Assembly (NCBI GenBank): GCA_028820945.1
Contig: JAPPHW010000011.1
Coordinates: forward strand, 1 to 5,963
Direction: 5' to 3'
DNA length: 5,963 nt
Origin: Defluviicoccus sp.
GTDB taxonomy: Bacteria; Pseudomonadota; Alphaproteobacteria; MPNO01
The notes under the pieces were generated by a model that searched no databases, was not told where the DNA came from, and was given only the letters and a program-made list of their open reading frames with translations. The position numbers and the translations under genes were made by a program. Shown piece after piece: positions 1-5,380 of the stretch; the first letter of the stretch is position 1; every line of letters begins with the position of its first letter.

Positions 1-201
1 TTCAACGAGCGGCGGGCCCATCCCGCCGCCACGCGCCTTGCTCTCATGCAAGAAGCAACCCGGGCCGCAGCCCGGATTTCGGGGCAAATCTACGGCCTTT
101 GCCGCGAATTGCAAAGAAAACCGCCGGTTCCCGCGAAACAATCGATCAACGGTTGCCATAACGAAAACACATGACTGGATGATGAGCGGCAAGAATTCCG
201 T
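1..201. other. Left-edge flank, no confident gene
   Basis: This is the stretch downstream of the acyl-CoA synthetase stop codon. It becomes AT-richer than the genes between about 100 and 180, as expected of non-coding DNA. A plus-strand frame is open from base 1 to a TGA at 172-174 and could in principle be the tail of a gene entering from the left. Its last third (ending NGCHNENT) looks non-coding, so I do not call it. A minus-strand ATG at 45-47 opens a frame that runs off the left edge (MRARRVAAGWARRSL), but it has no ribosome binding site and too little sequence to judge. Small inverted repeats are present at 60-75 and 83-103. Confidence 0.4.
60..75 (-). terminator. GC-rich hairpin, possible terminator of the acyl-CoA synthetase gene
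   Basis: Bases 60-65 (CCGGGC) pair perfectly with 70-75 (GCCCGG) around a four-base loop. Read on the minus strand, the direction of the acyl-CoA synthetase, the stem is followed by a moderately T-rich stretch (GTTGCTTCTT), which resembles a weak intrinsic terminator about 130 bases after the stop codon. On the plus strand it is followed by ATTTC, so it could also act in the other direction. The T-tract is poor, so this is tentative. Confidence 0.35.
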
Positions 202-1794
202 CTATCCGGCCCGCGCTTCCTCCCACATCGCGCGGAGGTCGGGCCGCCGCACCTTGCCTCGGTCGTTCTTGGGCAGGGCGTCGACGAAGTGGATCTCCTT
301 GGGCACCCGGTACTCCGGCAGATCCGCCCTGCAATGCTCGGCGATCTCGTCCGCCGTCAGGCGCTCGCCGGAGCGTCCGACGACGTAGCAGACGACCTCC
401 TCGCCATAGATCGGGTGAGGCACGCCGACGGCGGCGGCCTCGTGCACCTTGGGATGGCGGAGCAGCACGTTGTCGATCTCGGCGGGAGAGACGTTGACGC
501 CGCCCCGGATGATCAGGTCCTTGAGGCGGCCGGTCACGGTGATGAAGCCGTCCTCGTCCATCACCGCGAGATCGCCGAGAGGAATGCGCCGGCCCTTGAG
601 CTCCTCGCGCTCTCCGTCGATCGACATCGAGGCGACCACGCATTGCGGACCGCCCAGCGTGACCTCGCCCTCGACGCCGGGCGGGCAGCGATTGCCGTCC
701 TCGTCGACGATGAGGAATTCCTGGTGCTTGGCGGGCGGCCCGACGGTTCCCTTTCGGTTGTAGTAGTGACGGTTGCCGCACACCCAGCCGCCTTCCGAAC
801 AGCCGTAGAACTGGAGCAACCGGATGCCGTAGCGGTCCTCGAACCGCTGCCAGCGCTCGGGCGCGAGCGGAGCCGTGCTCGAGCTCATGAACCTGAGCGA
901 GGCGATCTCGTCGCGGTCGATCTCCACCGGGTCGTCGAGCAGCATGTTGATGACCGTCGGGATGCCGATCGAAAAGGTGATCCGGTTGTCCCTGATCCAG
1001 TCGAAGAACCGGCTGTGGGAAAAGCGCCGCGCGAAGTGCAGCGTGCAGCCGGTCTGCATCCAGGGCAGCAGACTCGCGCCCTGCGCCGAGTTCCAGCCGA
1101 AGGACCGGTACTCCAGCGTCCGGTCGTCCTCGGTCAGGCCGAGGAAGTCGATCGTCGACAGCCCGAACAGCCAGTGCCCCAGCATGTCGCAGACGAAGAG
1201 CTTGGGCGTGCCGGTCGTGCCCGAGGTGCAGTAGATGCTGCCGATGTCGTCGGCCGCGTTGTCGAAGTCGAGCTCGGGCTCGGCCGGCACCGAGGCCAGC
1301 CTGGCGAAGAACTCGTCCGACTCCGGATCGCCCTCCCGGTCCTTCTCCCAGCTCGCGAAGCGGACGATCTCGCCGTCCACGCCCTCGGTCATGCGCGCGC
1401 CGTCCATCGCCTCGTGCCACAGCGTCAGCTTCGGTGCGATGCCGCGCAGGATGGGCGCGATGTAGCCGATATTCATTTCGACATTGATCGGGCAGATCGC
1501 CGCCCCGGCGCGCCAGATACCCATCCAGAGGATCAGCTTTTCCAGCCGCTCTTCCGACAGCACCGCGACATGGTCGCCGCGCCCGATCCCGCGATCGCCG
1601 AGGAAATTCGCGATGCGGTTCGCCTCCGTATGGAGCTCTCCCCAGGCGATCGAGCGTTCCTGGTCGAGGTCGACCAGCGCGGTCCGGTCGGGGTCTCGGG
1701 CCTTGTAGGAATCGAGAAGCGCCCTCACGGAGGTGAAGGGAATCGCCAGATCGTGCTCCGCGCCCGGCTCCGTCCCGCCCACGCGCTGCGTCAT
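202..1794 (-). CDS. AMP-forming acyl-CoA synthetase / CoA ligase (ANL superfamily)
   Basis: This 530-residue enzyme should activate a carboxylic acid with ATP to an acyl-adenylate and then transfer the acyl group to coenzyme A in the cytoplasm. All core adenylate-forming motifs are visible. The phosphate-binding loop TSGTTGTPK is at residues 190-198, and the YGCSE adenine/carboxylate motif at 330-334. The ribose-binding aspartate is D408 in PLGD, and the hinge and C-terminal signature GRLKDLIIRGG at 422-432 is followed by VSPAEID. The catalytic lysine of the A10 motif is probably K514 in PKNDRGKVRR (508-517). Length is normal for the family. I chose the ATG at 1794. The open frame continues upstream to 2046, but that part would overlap the divergent gene and shows no family similarity. 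The ribosome binding site is weak (GGGG eight bases upstream). The substrate cannot be read; the sequence resembles ligases annotated for cyclic or aromatic acids and fatty acids, which is not decisive. It is transcribed divergently from the oxidoreductase gene and is probably monocistronic. Confidence 0.93.
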   Translation of the reverse strand: MTQRVGGTEPGAEHDLAIPFTSVRALLDSYKARDPDRTALVDLDQERSIAWGELHTEANRIANFLGDRGIGRGDHVAVLSEERLEKLILWMGIWRAGAAICPINVEMNIGYIAPILRGIAPKLTLWHEAMDGARMTEGVDGEIVRFASWEKDREGDPESDEFFARLASVPAEPELDFDNAADDIGSIYCTSGTTGTPKLFVCDMLGHWLFGLSTIDFLGLTEDDRTLEYRSFGWNSAQGASLLPWMQTGCTLHFARRFSHSRFFDWIRDNRITFSIGIPTVINMLLDDPVEIDRDEIASLRFMSSSTAPLAPERWQRFEDRYGIRLLQFYGCSEGGWVCGNRHYYNRKGTVGPPAKHQEFLIVDEDGNRCPPGVEGEVTLGGPQCVVASMSIDGEREELKGRRIPLGDLAVMDEDGFITVTGRLKDLIIRGGVNVSPAEIDNVLLRHPKVHEAAAVGVPHPIYGEEVVCYVVGRSGERLTADEIAEHCRADLPEYRVPKEIHFVDALPKNDRGKVRRPDLRAMWEEARAG

Positions 1795-1827
1795 GCCGGA
1801 TACCCCGTATTCCTGAAAATCGGCGCG

Positions 1828-1856
1828 ATAGTCGTCGGGCGTCCGGCGGCGGTCAA
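1828..1856 (-). promoter_or_regulatory. Candidate promoter for the acyl-CoA synthetase
   Basis: On the minus strand a TTGACC box (1851-1856, five of six matches to the sigma-70 -35 consensus) is followed after 17 bases by GACTAT (1828-1833), a poor -10 element. It lies 34 bases or more upstream of the ATG at 1794, so a short leader would result. The same 133-bp divergent interval must also carry the promoter of the plus-strand oxidoreductase gene; I see no convincing box for that one. A small perfect hairpin with GGGCGG and CCGCCC arms lies at 1863-1878 between the two genes and could be an operator, but this is only a geometric observation. Confidence 0.25.
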
Positions 1857-1927
1857 GCCGGAGGGCGGGGTTCCGCCCGGCAGGGGCCGGTGTTAGGTTC
1901 GCGCCGGAATTCCCAGGGGAGATAGTC

Positions 1928-2926
1928 ATGCGTGGTGTGGTGATACGCGAGTTCGGCCCGCTCGATACGCACAGGCTGGAAGAGGTGGCGGATCCGGCGC
2001 CGGGAGCGGACGAGGTGCTGATCGACATCCACGCCATCGGACTCAACTATCCCGACACGCTGATGATGCAGGGCCGCTACCAGGTGAAGCCCGAGACCCC
2101 CTTCGTGCCGGGGCGCGACGCGGCGGGCACGGTCGCCGCGGTGGGCGCCAATGTCAGCCACGTAAAGCCCGGCGACCGGGTGGCTTCGGTCTATACCTTC
2201 GGCGCCTATGCCGAGCGGCGCGTGGTCCCGAAGGAGCGGTGCTGGGCGCTGCCCGACAAGGTCGACTTCGTGACCGGCGCCGGGATGATGACGACCTATC
2301 TCACCTCCTATGTCGCTCTTGTCGTGCGTGCGCGGGTCGCCGCGGGCGACACGGTCCTGGTGCTCGGCGCGTCGGGCGGCGTGGGGCTCGCGGCGATCGA
2401 GATCGCCAAGGCGAAGGGCGCCACGGCCATCGCCGGCTCGACCTCGATGTCGCCCGAGCGGGTCGCGCTGATCGAGGCGCATGGCGCGGACCACGTCATC
2501 GACCTCTCCGGCGACGACGTGCGCGACGCGCTCCGCGAGCAGGTCTACGCGGTGACCGACAGGCGCGGCGTCGACATCGTGCTCGACCCCATCGGCGGCG
2601 ATTTCTTCGATGCGGCGATCCGCGCGCTCGCGTTCTCGGGCCGCATCCTCGCCGTCGGGTTCGCCGCCGGACGCATCCCGGAAGCGAAGGCGGGCTATTT
2701 CAACGTGCGCAACCTGACGATGATGGGCGTCGCGCTCGACCTCCATTTCCGCCACCGGCCGGACCTGATGGCCGATGCCGTGGCCGAAATCATGGCGATG
2801 TGCGAGCGGGGCGAGATCAACCCGCAGGTCACCGGCGTGCGCGCGCTTGAGGATTTCCAGTCGGTGATCCCGATGTTCCAGGAGCACGGGGTACGGGGAA
2901 AGATGGTGCTGACGACGGGGCGCTAG
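1928..2926 (+). CDS. Zinc-independent MDR oxidoreductase (NADPH:quinone oxidoreductase-like)
   Basis: This 332-residue cytoplasmic enzyme belongs to the medium-chain dehydrogenase/reductase superfamily, quinone oxidoreductase branch, whose members reduce quinones, enones or enoyl-CoA-type substrates with NAD(P)H. The N-terminal GroES-like domain (about 1-125) carries the family's GLNYPD segment (38-43) and the PGRDAAGTV turn (61-69). The Rossmann domain has the glycine-rich loop LGASGGVG at 146-153, then GADHVIDL at 186-193, VDIVLDPIGG at 215-224 and a C-terminal GVRGKMVL. Neither the catalytic zinc ligands nor the four-cysteine structural zinc lobe of alcohol dehydrogenases is present. Length is typical. 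The start is fixed by AGGGGAG at 1915-1921, six bases before the ATG. The next gene begins 16 bp after the stop, so the two are probably co-transcribed. True substrate and cofactor preference (NADPH or NADH) cannot be told; acryloyl-CoA or crotonyl-CoA reductase-like activity is an alternative. Confidence 0.9.
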   Translation: MRGVVIREFGPLDTHRLEEVADPAPGADEVLIDIHAIGLNYPDTLMMQGRYQVKPETPFVPGRDAAGTVAAVGANVSHVKPGDRVASVYTFGAYAERRVVPKERCWALPDKVDFVTGAGMMTTYLTSYVALVVRARVAAGDTVLVLGASGGVGLAAIEIAKAKGATAIAGSTSMSPERVALIEAHGADHVIDLSGDDVRDALREQVYAVTDRRGVDIVLDPIGGDFFDAAIRALAFSGRILAVGFAAGRIPEAKAGYFNVRNLTMMGVALDLHFRHRPDLMADAVAEIMAMCERGEINPQVTGVRALEDFQSVIPMFQEHGVRGKMVLTTGR

Positions 2927-2942
2927 CCCGGGGGAGGACGAG

Positions 2943-3374
2943 ATGGCGGTGGACAGGGAACGGCTCGAAGCCTGGGTCGAGGACTTCACCGAGGCCTTCA
3001 ACCGCGAGAACATCGACGAGGTGATGGCCTATTTCGCGAACGACGCGATCTACGACGAGTTCCACGGCGAACGCCATGTCGGGAAGGAAGCGATCCGCGC
3101 CGCCTTCGAGCCGCAGTTCGAGGGCAAGTACGGCAGGATGAGGTTCCACACCGAGGACATGTTCCTCGACGTGGAGACCGGAAAGGCGATGATCAGCTGG
3201 CTCCTGACGCTGGAGAGCGGGGATCGCGCCGGCGGCTGGCGCGGCCTCGACCTGCTCCATTTCCGCGACGGCAAGCTGGTCGAGAAGCACACCTACGCCA
3301 AGACCCAGCGCCCGCGGATCGACAAGAAGGAAGACTCCGAAGCGGTCCGCCGCGCGATCGAGAGGTCCCTCTGA
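2943..3374 (+). CDS. SnoaL-like / NTF2-like domain protein
   Basis: This 143-residue protein has the layout of the NTF2-like superfamily (SnoaL-type), a cone-shaped alpha+beta barrel used both by small enzymes such as isomerases, cyclases and hydrolases and by non-catalytic ligand binders. The N-terminal helix pair WVEDFTEAFNRENIDEVMAYF (about 11-31) is followed by the typical acidic segment DAIYDEFHGER and VGKEAIRAAF (46-55). The C-terminal strands include RGLDLLHFRDGKLVEKHTY (100-118), the usual 'G-D-x-x-x-F-x-DGK' pattern of the family. The rest (about 121-143) is charged and probably helical. No signal peptide is visible, so it should be cytoplasmic. A strong GGGGAGG (2931-2937) lies five bases before the ATG. 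It is the second gene of an apparent two-gene operon with the MDR oxidoreductase, suggesting it acts on the same metabolite, but that is inference. Function is otherwise unknown. Confidence 0.82.
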   Translation: MAVDRERLEAWVEDFTEAFNRENIDEVMAYFANDAIYDEFHGERHVGKEAIRAAFEPQFEGKYGRMRFHTEDMFLDVETGKAMISWLLTLESGDRAGGWRGLDLLHFRDGKLVEKHTYAKTQRPRIDKKEDSEAVRRAIERSL

Positions 3375-3388
3375 CCCCAACCGGGTCA
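3372..3388 (+). terminator. Small hairpin over the stop codon of the SnoaL-like gene
   Basis: TGACCC (3372-3377, beginning with the TGA stop codon) pairs perfectly with GGGTCA (3383-3388) around a five-base loop. No T-tract follows directly, so intrinsic termination would be weak; it may instead stabilise the 3' end or be chance. The stronger palindromes further right could serve as the transcript end. Confidence 0.22.
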
Positions 3389-3406
3389 CGTCTGAAGATG
3401 CTCTAA

Positions 3407-3422
3407 TGTTTCACGTGAAACA
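3407..3422. other. parS site 1 (ParB centromere motif)
   Basis: The sequence TGTTTCACGTGAAACA is an exact 16-bp match to the bacterial chromosomal parS consensus, a perfect palindrome bound by ParB, the CTP-dependent clamp protein that loads at parS and spreads along DNA to partition chromosome origins. The flanking bases (AA left, AA right) do not extend the palindrome further. A 16-mer is expected about once in 4 billion bases at random, so two exact copies here are not chance. No parA or parB is in the window. An alternative is a ParB-family relative such as a plasmid or chromid ParB with the same specificity. Confidence 0.9.
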
Positions 3423-3423
3423 A

Positions 3424-3442
3424 AGGTCAGCCTTGTTGACCT
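3424..3442. promoter_or_regulatory. Inverted repeat between the two parS sites
   Basis: AGGTCA (3424-3429) and TGACCT (3437-3442) form a perfect six-base inverted repeat around a seven-base spacer. It almost exactly fills the gap between the two parS palindromes. The geometry fits a dimeric DNA-binding protein site or a small cruciform. No cognate protein is identifiable. Confidence 0.45.
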
Positions 3443-3443
3443 A

Positions 3444-3459
3444 TGTTTCACGTGAAACA
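3444..3459. other. parS site 2 (ParB centromere motif)
   Basis: This is a second exact copy of TGTTTCACGTGAAACA. Here the palindrome extends by one base on each side (ATGTTTCACGTGAAACAT, 3443-3460). It lies 37 bp from site 1, centre to centre, about three and a half helical turns of B-DNA, so the two ParB sites would face roughly opposite sides of the helix. Clustered parS sites are usual near chromosome origins and in plasmid or chromid partition loci. Confidence 0.9.
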
Positions 3460-3628
3460 TTGTCCCGAAACGGTACTATTTCGCGTCCCCTGGGGACACC
3501 GTCGCTCCCTGCGGGGGAGGCCCCGAGCGCCGATACCGCCGCCGCGCCAGCGCCTTGCCGGGAGATGCTGACAAAACGGTTCGACGCGCCGTCCGGCCGG
3601 GCCTCGTTTCCCTCGGAGCGAGGCAGGA

Positions 3629-3664
3629 CGCTTAATTCGCTACCCAAGAGTAGCGAATTAAGCG
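3629..3664. repeat. Perfect 15-bp-stem hairpin with AT-rich core
   Basis: CGCTTAATTCGCTAC (3629-3643) is perfectly complementary to 3650-3664 around the six-base loop CCAAGA. The stem is unusually long and much more AT-rich than its surroundings. There is no T-tract on either side, so a classic intrinsic terminator is unlikely, although a stem this stable could still block transcription or protect a 3' end between the convergent operons. It may be one copy of a dispersed genomic palindrome or a binding site for a dimeric protein. Confidence 0.7.
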
Positions 3665-3669
3665 CTTAC

Positions 3670-3819
3670 CCGATTCCCCCCTCCGTCATGCCCGGACTTG
3701 TTCCGGGCATCCACGTCTTGCGGCATCGCGGCGCGAGCCGGGCGCCGGCGAGGTGGCGGAGGGACGTGGATGCCCGGAACAAGTCCGGGCATGACGAAAG
3801 AGAGGAGGGAGGGTATCGG
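3670..3819. repeat. Composite inverted-repeat element of the alphaproteobacterial MPGLVPGIHV type
   Basis: The core has two perfect 34-bp arms, 3684-3717 and 3763-3796, in inverted orientation around a 45-base GC-rich loop. Each arm contains its own hairpin: ATGCCCGGA (3688-3696) pairs with TCCGGGCAT (3702-3710) around CTTGT, and likewise in the right arm. Outside the arms the symmetry continues imperfectly, with CCGATTCCCCCCTCC (3670-3684) facing GGAGGGAGGGTATCGG (3804-3819), so the whole unit is probably about 150 bp. Translated, the arms read MPGLVPGIHV and ARNKSGHD on both strands, strings I recognise from many spurious alphaproteobacterial hypothetical proteins, which marks this as a dispersed repeat family. 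It carries no transposase and shows no target-site duplication that I can establish. Lying between convergent operons, it may also end transcription from both sides. Confidence 0.85.
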
Positions 3820-3842
3820 AGAGGGCCCGCCCCGAAAATTTG

Positions 3843-3878
3843 AATCGGACAGCAATGGACTCGATCCGGAGTCCGATT
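3843..3878 (-). terminator. Competing hairpins downstream of livF, candidate terminator
   Basis: AATCGGAC (3843-3850) pairs perfectly with GTCCGATT (3871-3878) around a 20-base loop. A second stem, GGACTC (3857-3862) with GAGTCC (3869-3874) around a six-base loop, shares bases 3871-3874, so the two stems exclude each other. On the minus strand the structure lies about 52 bases after the livF stop and is followed by CAAATTTTC, a short weak T-tract, consistent with an intrinsic terminator for the liv operon. The strength is uncertain because the outer stem has a long loop. Confidence 0.42.
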
Positions 3879-3930
3879 GCGGCGTGGCAGTGGAAGCGTG
3901 CGAGAGAGAGCGTACCCGGGAATCGAGGCC

Positions 3931-4668
3931 TCAGAGGTCGGTGCCCAGGTAGTACTGCTTGACGAGCTCGTTCTCGCGCAGCGCGTCGGCGCTTTCGCCG
4001 GCGAGCGCCATCTCTCCGTGGACGATGACGTAGCCTCGATCGGCGATCTTGATCGCCTGGTTGAAGTTCTGCTCGGCCATCAGCACGGTCAGGCCGTGCT
4101 CGTCCTTGAGTTCCTTGATCTTGGCGATCATGCGGCTGACCAGGATCGGGGCCAGGCCGACCGAGGGTTCGTCGACCAGCAACAATCTGGGGGACGACAT
4201 CAGGGCCCGCGCGATGGCGAGCATCTGTTGCTCCCCGCCGCTCATGGATCCCGCGAGCTGGCGGCGGCGCTGGGCGAGCACGGGGAAAGCCTCGAAACAG
4301 AAGGCGAGGTTGTCCGACAGCAGCGCCCGCGCGGCATTGCGGAAGGCGCCGAGGGTCAGGTTTTCCTCGACCGTGAGTCGCGGGAACAGGCGCCGCCCTT
4401 CGGGCACCATGCCGATGCCGCGCTCCACAACCTCGCGCGGGGCGAGCCCGACGAGATCGATCTTCTCGCCGTCGATCTCGACGTCGATCCGTCCGCTCTC
4501 CGGCCGGACGATCCCCATGATGCATTTCAACAGGGTCGACTTGCCGTTGCCGTTGGTGCCCAACAGGGCCACCGTCTCGCCTTCTCGCACGTTGAGCGAG
4601 ACACCGTGCAGCACACGGACCGTGCCGTAGCCGGCTTCCACCCCCTCGACGTTCAGTTCAATCGCCAA
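3931..4668 (-). CDS. Branched-chain amino acid-type ABC transporter ATP-binding protein LivF
   Basis: This 245-residue ATPase is one of the two nucleotide-binding subunits that power a HAAT-family importer at the inner face of the cytoplasmic membrane. Numbering from the chosen start, Y14 in GYG is the A-loop. Walker A is GTNGNGKST (37-45), slightly unusual in having N where A is common. VPEGRRLFPRLTVEENL (88-104) is the typical LivF Q-loop region, MSGGEQQ (142-148) the ABC signature, and LLLVDEP (162-168) Walker B with catalytic E167. AEQNFNQ replaces the histidine switch with glutamine, as is usual in LivF. Length is normal. I chose a TTG start at 4668 because AAAGGG (4675-4680) sits six bases upstream and the product then begins MAIELNVEGVEAGYG like its relatives. 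An ATG at 4740 would add 24 unrelated residues inside livG. It overlaps livG by 11 bp, so translation is probably coupled. The transported substrate may be an amino acid, an amide or another small carboxylate. Confidence 0.93.
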   Translation of the reverse strand: MAIELNVEGVEAGYGTVRVLHGVSLNVREGETVALLGTNGNGKSTLLKCIMGIVRPESGRIDVEIDGEKIDLVGLAPREVVERGIGMVPEGRRLFPRLTVEENLTLGAFRNAARALLSDNLAFCFEAFPVLAQRRRQLAGSMSGGEQQMLAIARALMSSPRLLLVDEPSVGLAPILVSRMIAKIKELKDEHGLTVLMAEQNFNQAIKIADRGYVIVHGEMALAGESADALRENELVKQYYLGTDL

Positions 4669-5380
4669 GATACGCCCTTTCGACGGCGGGATCGGCGACC
4701 ACGGTATCGGGATCGCCGTCGGCGATCTTCTTGCCGGCATCCAGCACCACGATGCGCTGCGAGAACCGCATCACCGCGCGCATGATGTGCTCGATCATGA
4801 CGATGGTCACCCCGCTCTCGTTGAGAGCGAACAGGATTTCCAGCAGCTCGTCGACCTCGTTCGACGACAGCCCGGCCATCGCCTCGTCGGAGATCAGCAG
4901 CTGCGGACGGGCGGCGAGCGCGCGGGCGAGCTCGAGCTTGCGCATCTCGATCTGGGTGAGCCCGGCGGAGATCGCGTCGGCGCGCGGGCCGAGGCCCATC
5001 GACTGGAGGACCTCTTCCGCCCGGTCGTCCCGCTCCGCGCCGGAAGCTCCGGTCGCGTATTCGATGGTGATGGCGAGGTTCTCGCGCACCGTCTGGCTGC
5101 GGAACGGGCGCGGGATCTGGAAGCTGCGCGCGATGCCGAGCCTGGTGCGGCTGTGCGGCTTGAGCCGGCCGAGGTCGCGGCCGCGGAAGCGGATCGTCCC
5201 GGTATAGCTGCCGAGCGCCCCGGAGACGCAGTTGATCATCGTCGTCTTGCCGGAGCCGTTGGGGCCGATCAGCCCGAGCCGTTCGCCCTCGAAGACCTCC
5301 GCATCGACCGAATCGAGCGCCACGAAGCCGCCGAAGCGCATGGTGAGGTCGCGCACCTCGAGGATGGCCTCGCCGCTCAT
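4658..5380 (-). CDS. Branched-chain amino acid-type ABC transporter ATP-binding protein LivG
   Basis: This 240-residue ATPase pairs with LivF to drive the LivH/LivM-type permease. Seen in order are F16 in the A-loop position, Walker A GPNGSGKTT (39-47), Q-loop Q88 in SFQIPRPF, Walker B LLISDEAMAGL (161-171) with catalytic E166, and the switch histidine H198 in MIEHIM. The signature loop reads LTQIEMRKLELARAL (141-155) rather than LSGGQ, so the usual glycines are missing. I believe a branch of LivG proteins carries LTLA-type loops like this, so it need not mean loss of function. It starts at the ATG at 5378-5380, which overlaps the livM TGA by four bases (ATGA). The independent ribosome binding site is weak, as expected for coupled translation. 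The C-terminus ends in VERAYLGD, the typical LivG ending. It lies between livM and livF in the same operon. Confidence 0.93.
   Translation of the reverse strand: MSGEAILEVRDLTMRFGGFVALDSVDAEVFEGERLGLIGPNGSGKTTMINCVSGALGSYTGTIRFRGRDLGRLKPHSRTRLGIARSFQIPRPFRSQTVRENLAITIEYATGASGAERDDRAEEVLQSMGLGPRADAISAGLTQIEMRKLELARALAARPQLLISDEAMAGLSSNEVDELLEILFALNESGVTIVMIEHIMRAVMRFSQRIVVLDAGKKIADGDPDTVVADPAVERAYLGD

Larger units (their letters stand above)
3375..3930. other. Palindrome-rich gene-free interval between convergent transcription units
   Basis: No convincing gene lies in these 556 bases, where the plus-strand oxidoreductase operon and the minus-strand liv operon converge. Frames that are open here translate parS sites and inverted repeats. 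In order, the interval holds two parS sites with an inverted repeat between them, a 13-base palindrome GTCCCCTGGGGAC (3485-3497), and a CCTCG/CGAGG hairpin (3611-3623) with an alternative GCCTCG partner at 3601-3606. It then holds a 15-bp-stem hairpin (3629-3664), a large inverted-repeat element (3670-3819), an 18-base all-purine run (3796-3813) and a pair of competing hairpins (3843-3878). Between 3500 and 3600 I see only GC-rich sequence without clear structure. Confidence 0.75.

Noticed and set aside
125..140. parS-like sequence (CGGTTCCCGCGAAACA)
   Set aside because: Only 12 of 16 bases match the consensus and the palindrome is broken; a match of this quality is not unlikely by chance in 6 kb.
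1..174. Possible tail of a plus-strand gene entering from the left
   Set aside because: The frame is open, but its end has non-coding character and nothing identifies a family; it cannot be judged without sequence to the left.
289..1896. Long plus-strand open frame opposite the acyl-CoA synthetase
   Set aside because: It is a long antisense frame typical of high-GC genes; the opposite strand carries every conserved motif of the ANL family.
1795..2046. N-terminal extension of the acyl-CoA synthetase to an upstream ATG at 2046
   Set aside because: The extra 84 residues would be antisense to the start of the oxidoreductase gene, are not family-like, and would remove the divergent promoter region.
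1853..3013. Long minus-strand open frame opposite the oxidoreductase and SnoaL-like genes
   Set aside because: Arg/His/Asp-rich composition of an antisense high-GC frame, no recognisable domain; the plus strand has the genuine MDR motifs and ribosome binding sites.
3406..3843. Plus-strand open frame of 145 codons beginning MFHVKQ and containing VSRET
   Set aside because: Its start is the translation of the two parS palindromes, and its end is the translation of the MPGLVPGIHV repeat; no ribosome binding site and no family resemblance in between.
3658..3855. Minus-strand open frame with MPGLVPGIHV and ARNKSGHD
   Set aside because: It is the reverse reading of the inverted-repeat element; the same strings appear on both strands because the arms are inverted copies.
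3877..4785. Long plus-strand open frame opposite livF
   Set aside because: Antisense frame; the minus strand encodes intact Walker A, signature and Walker B motifs.
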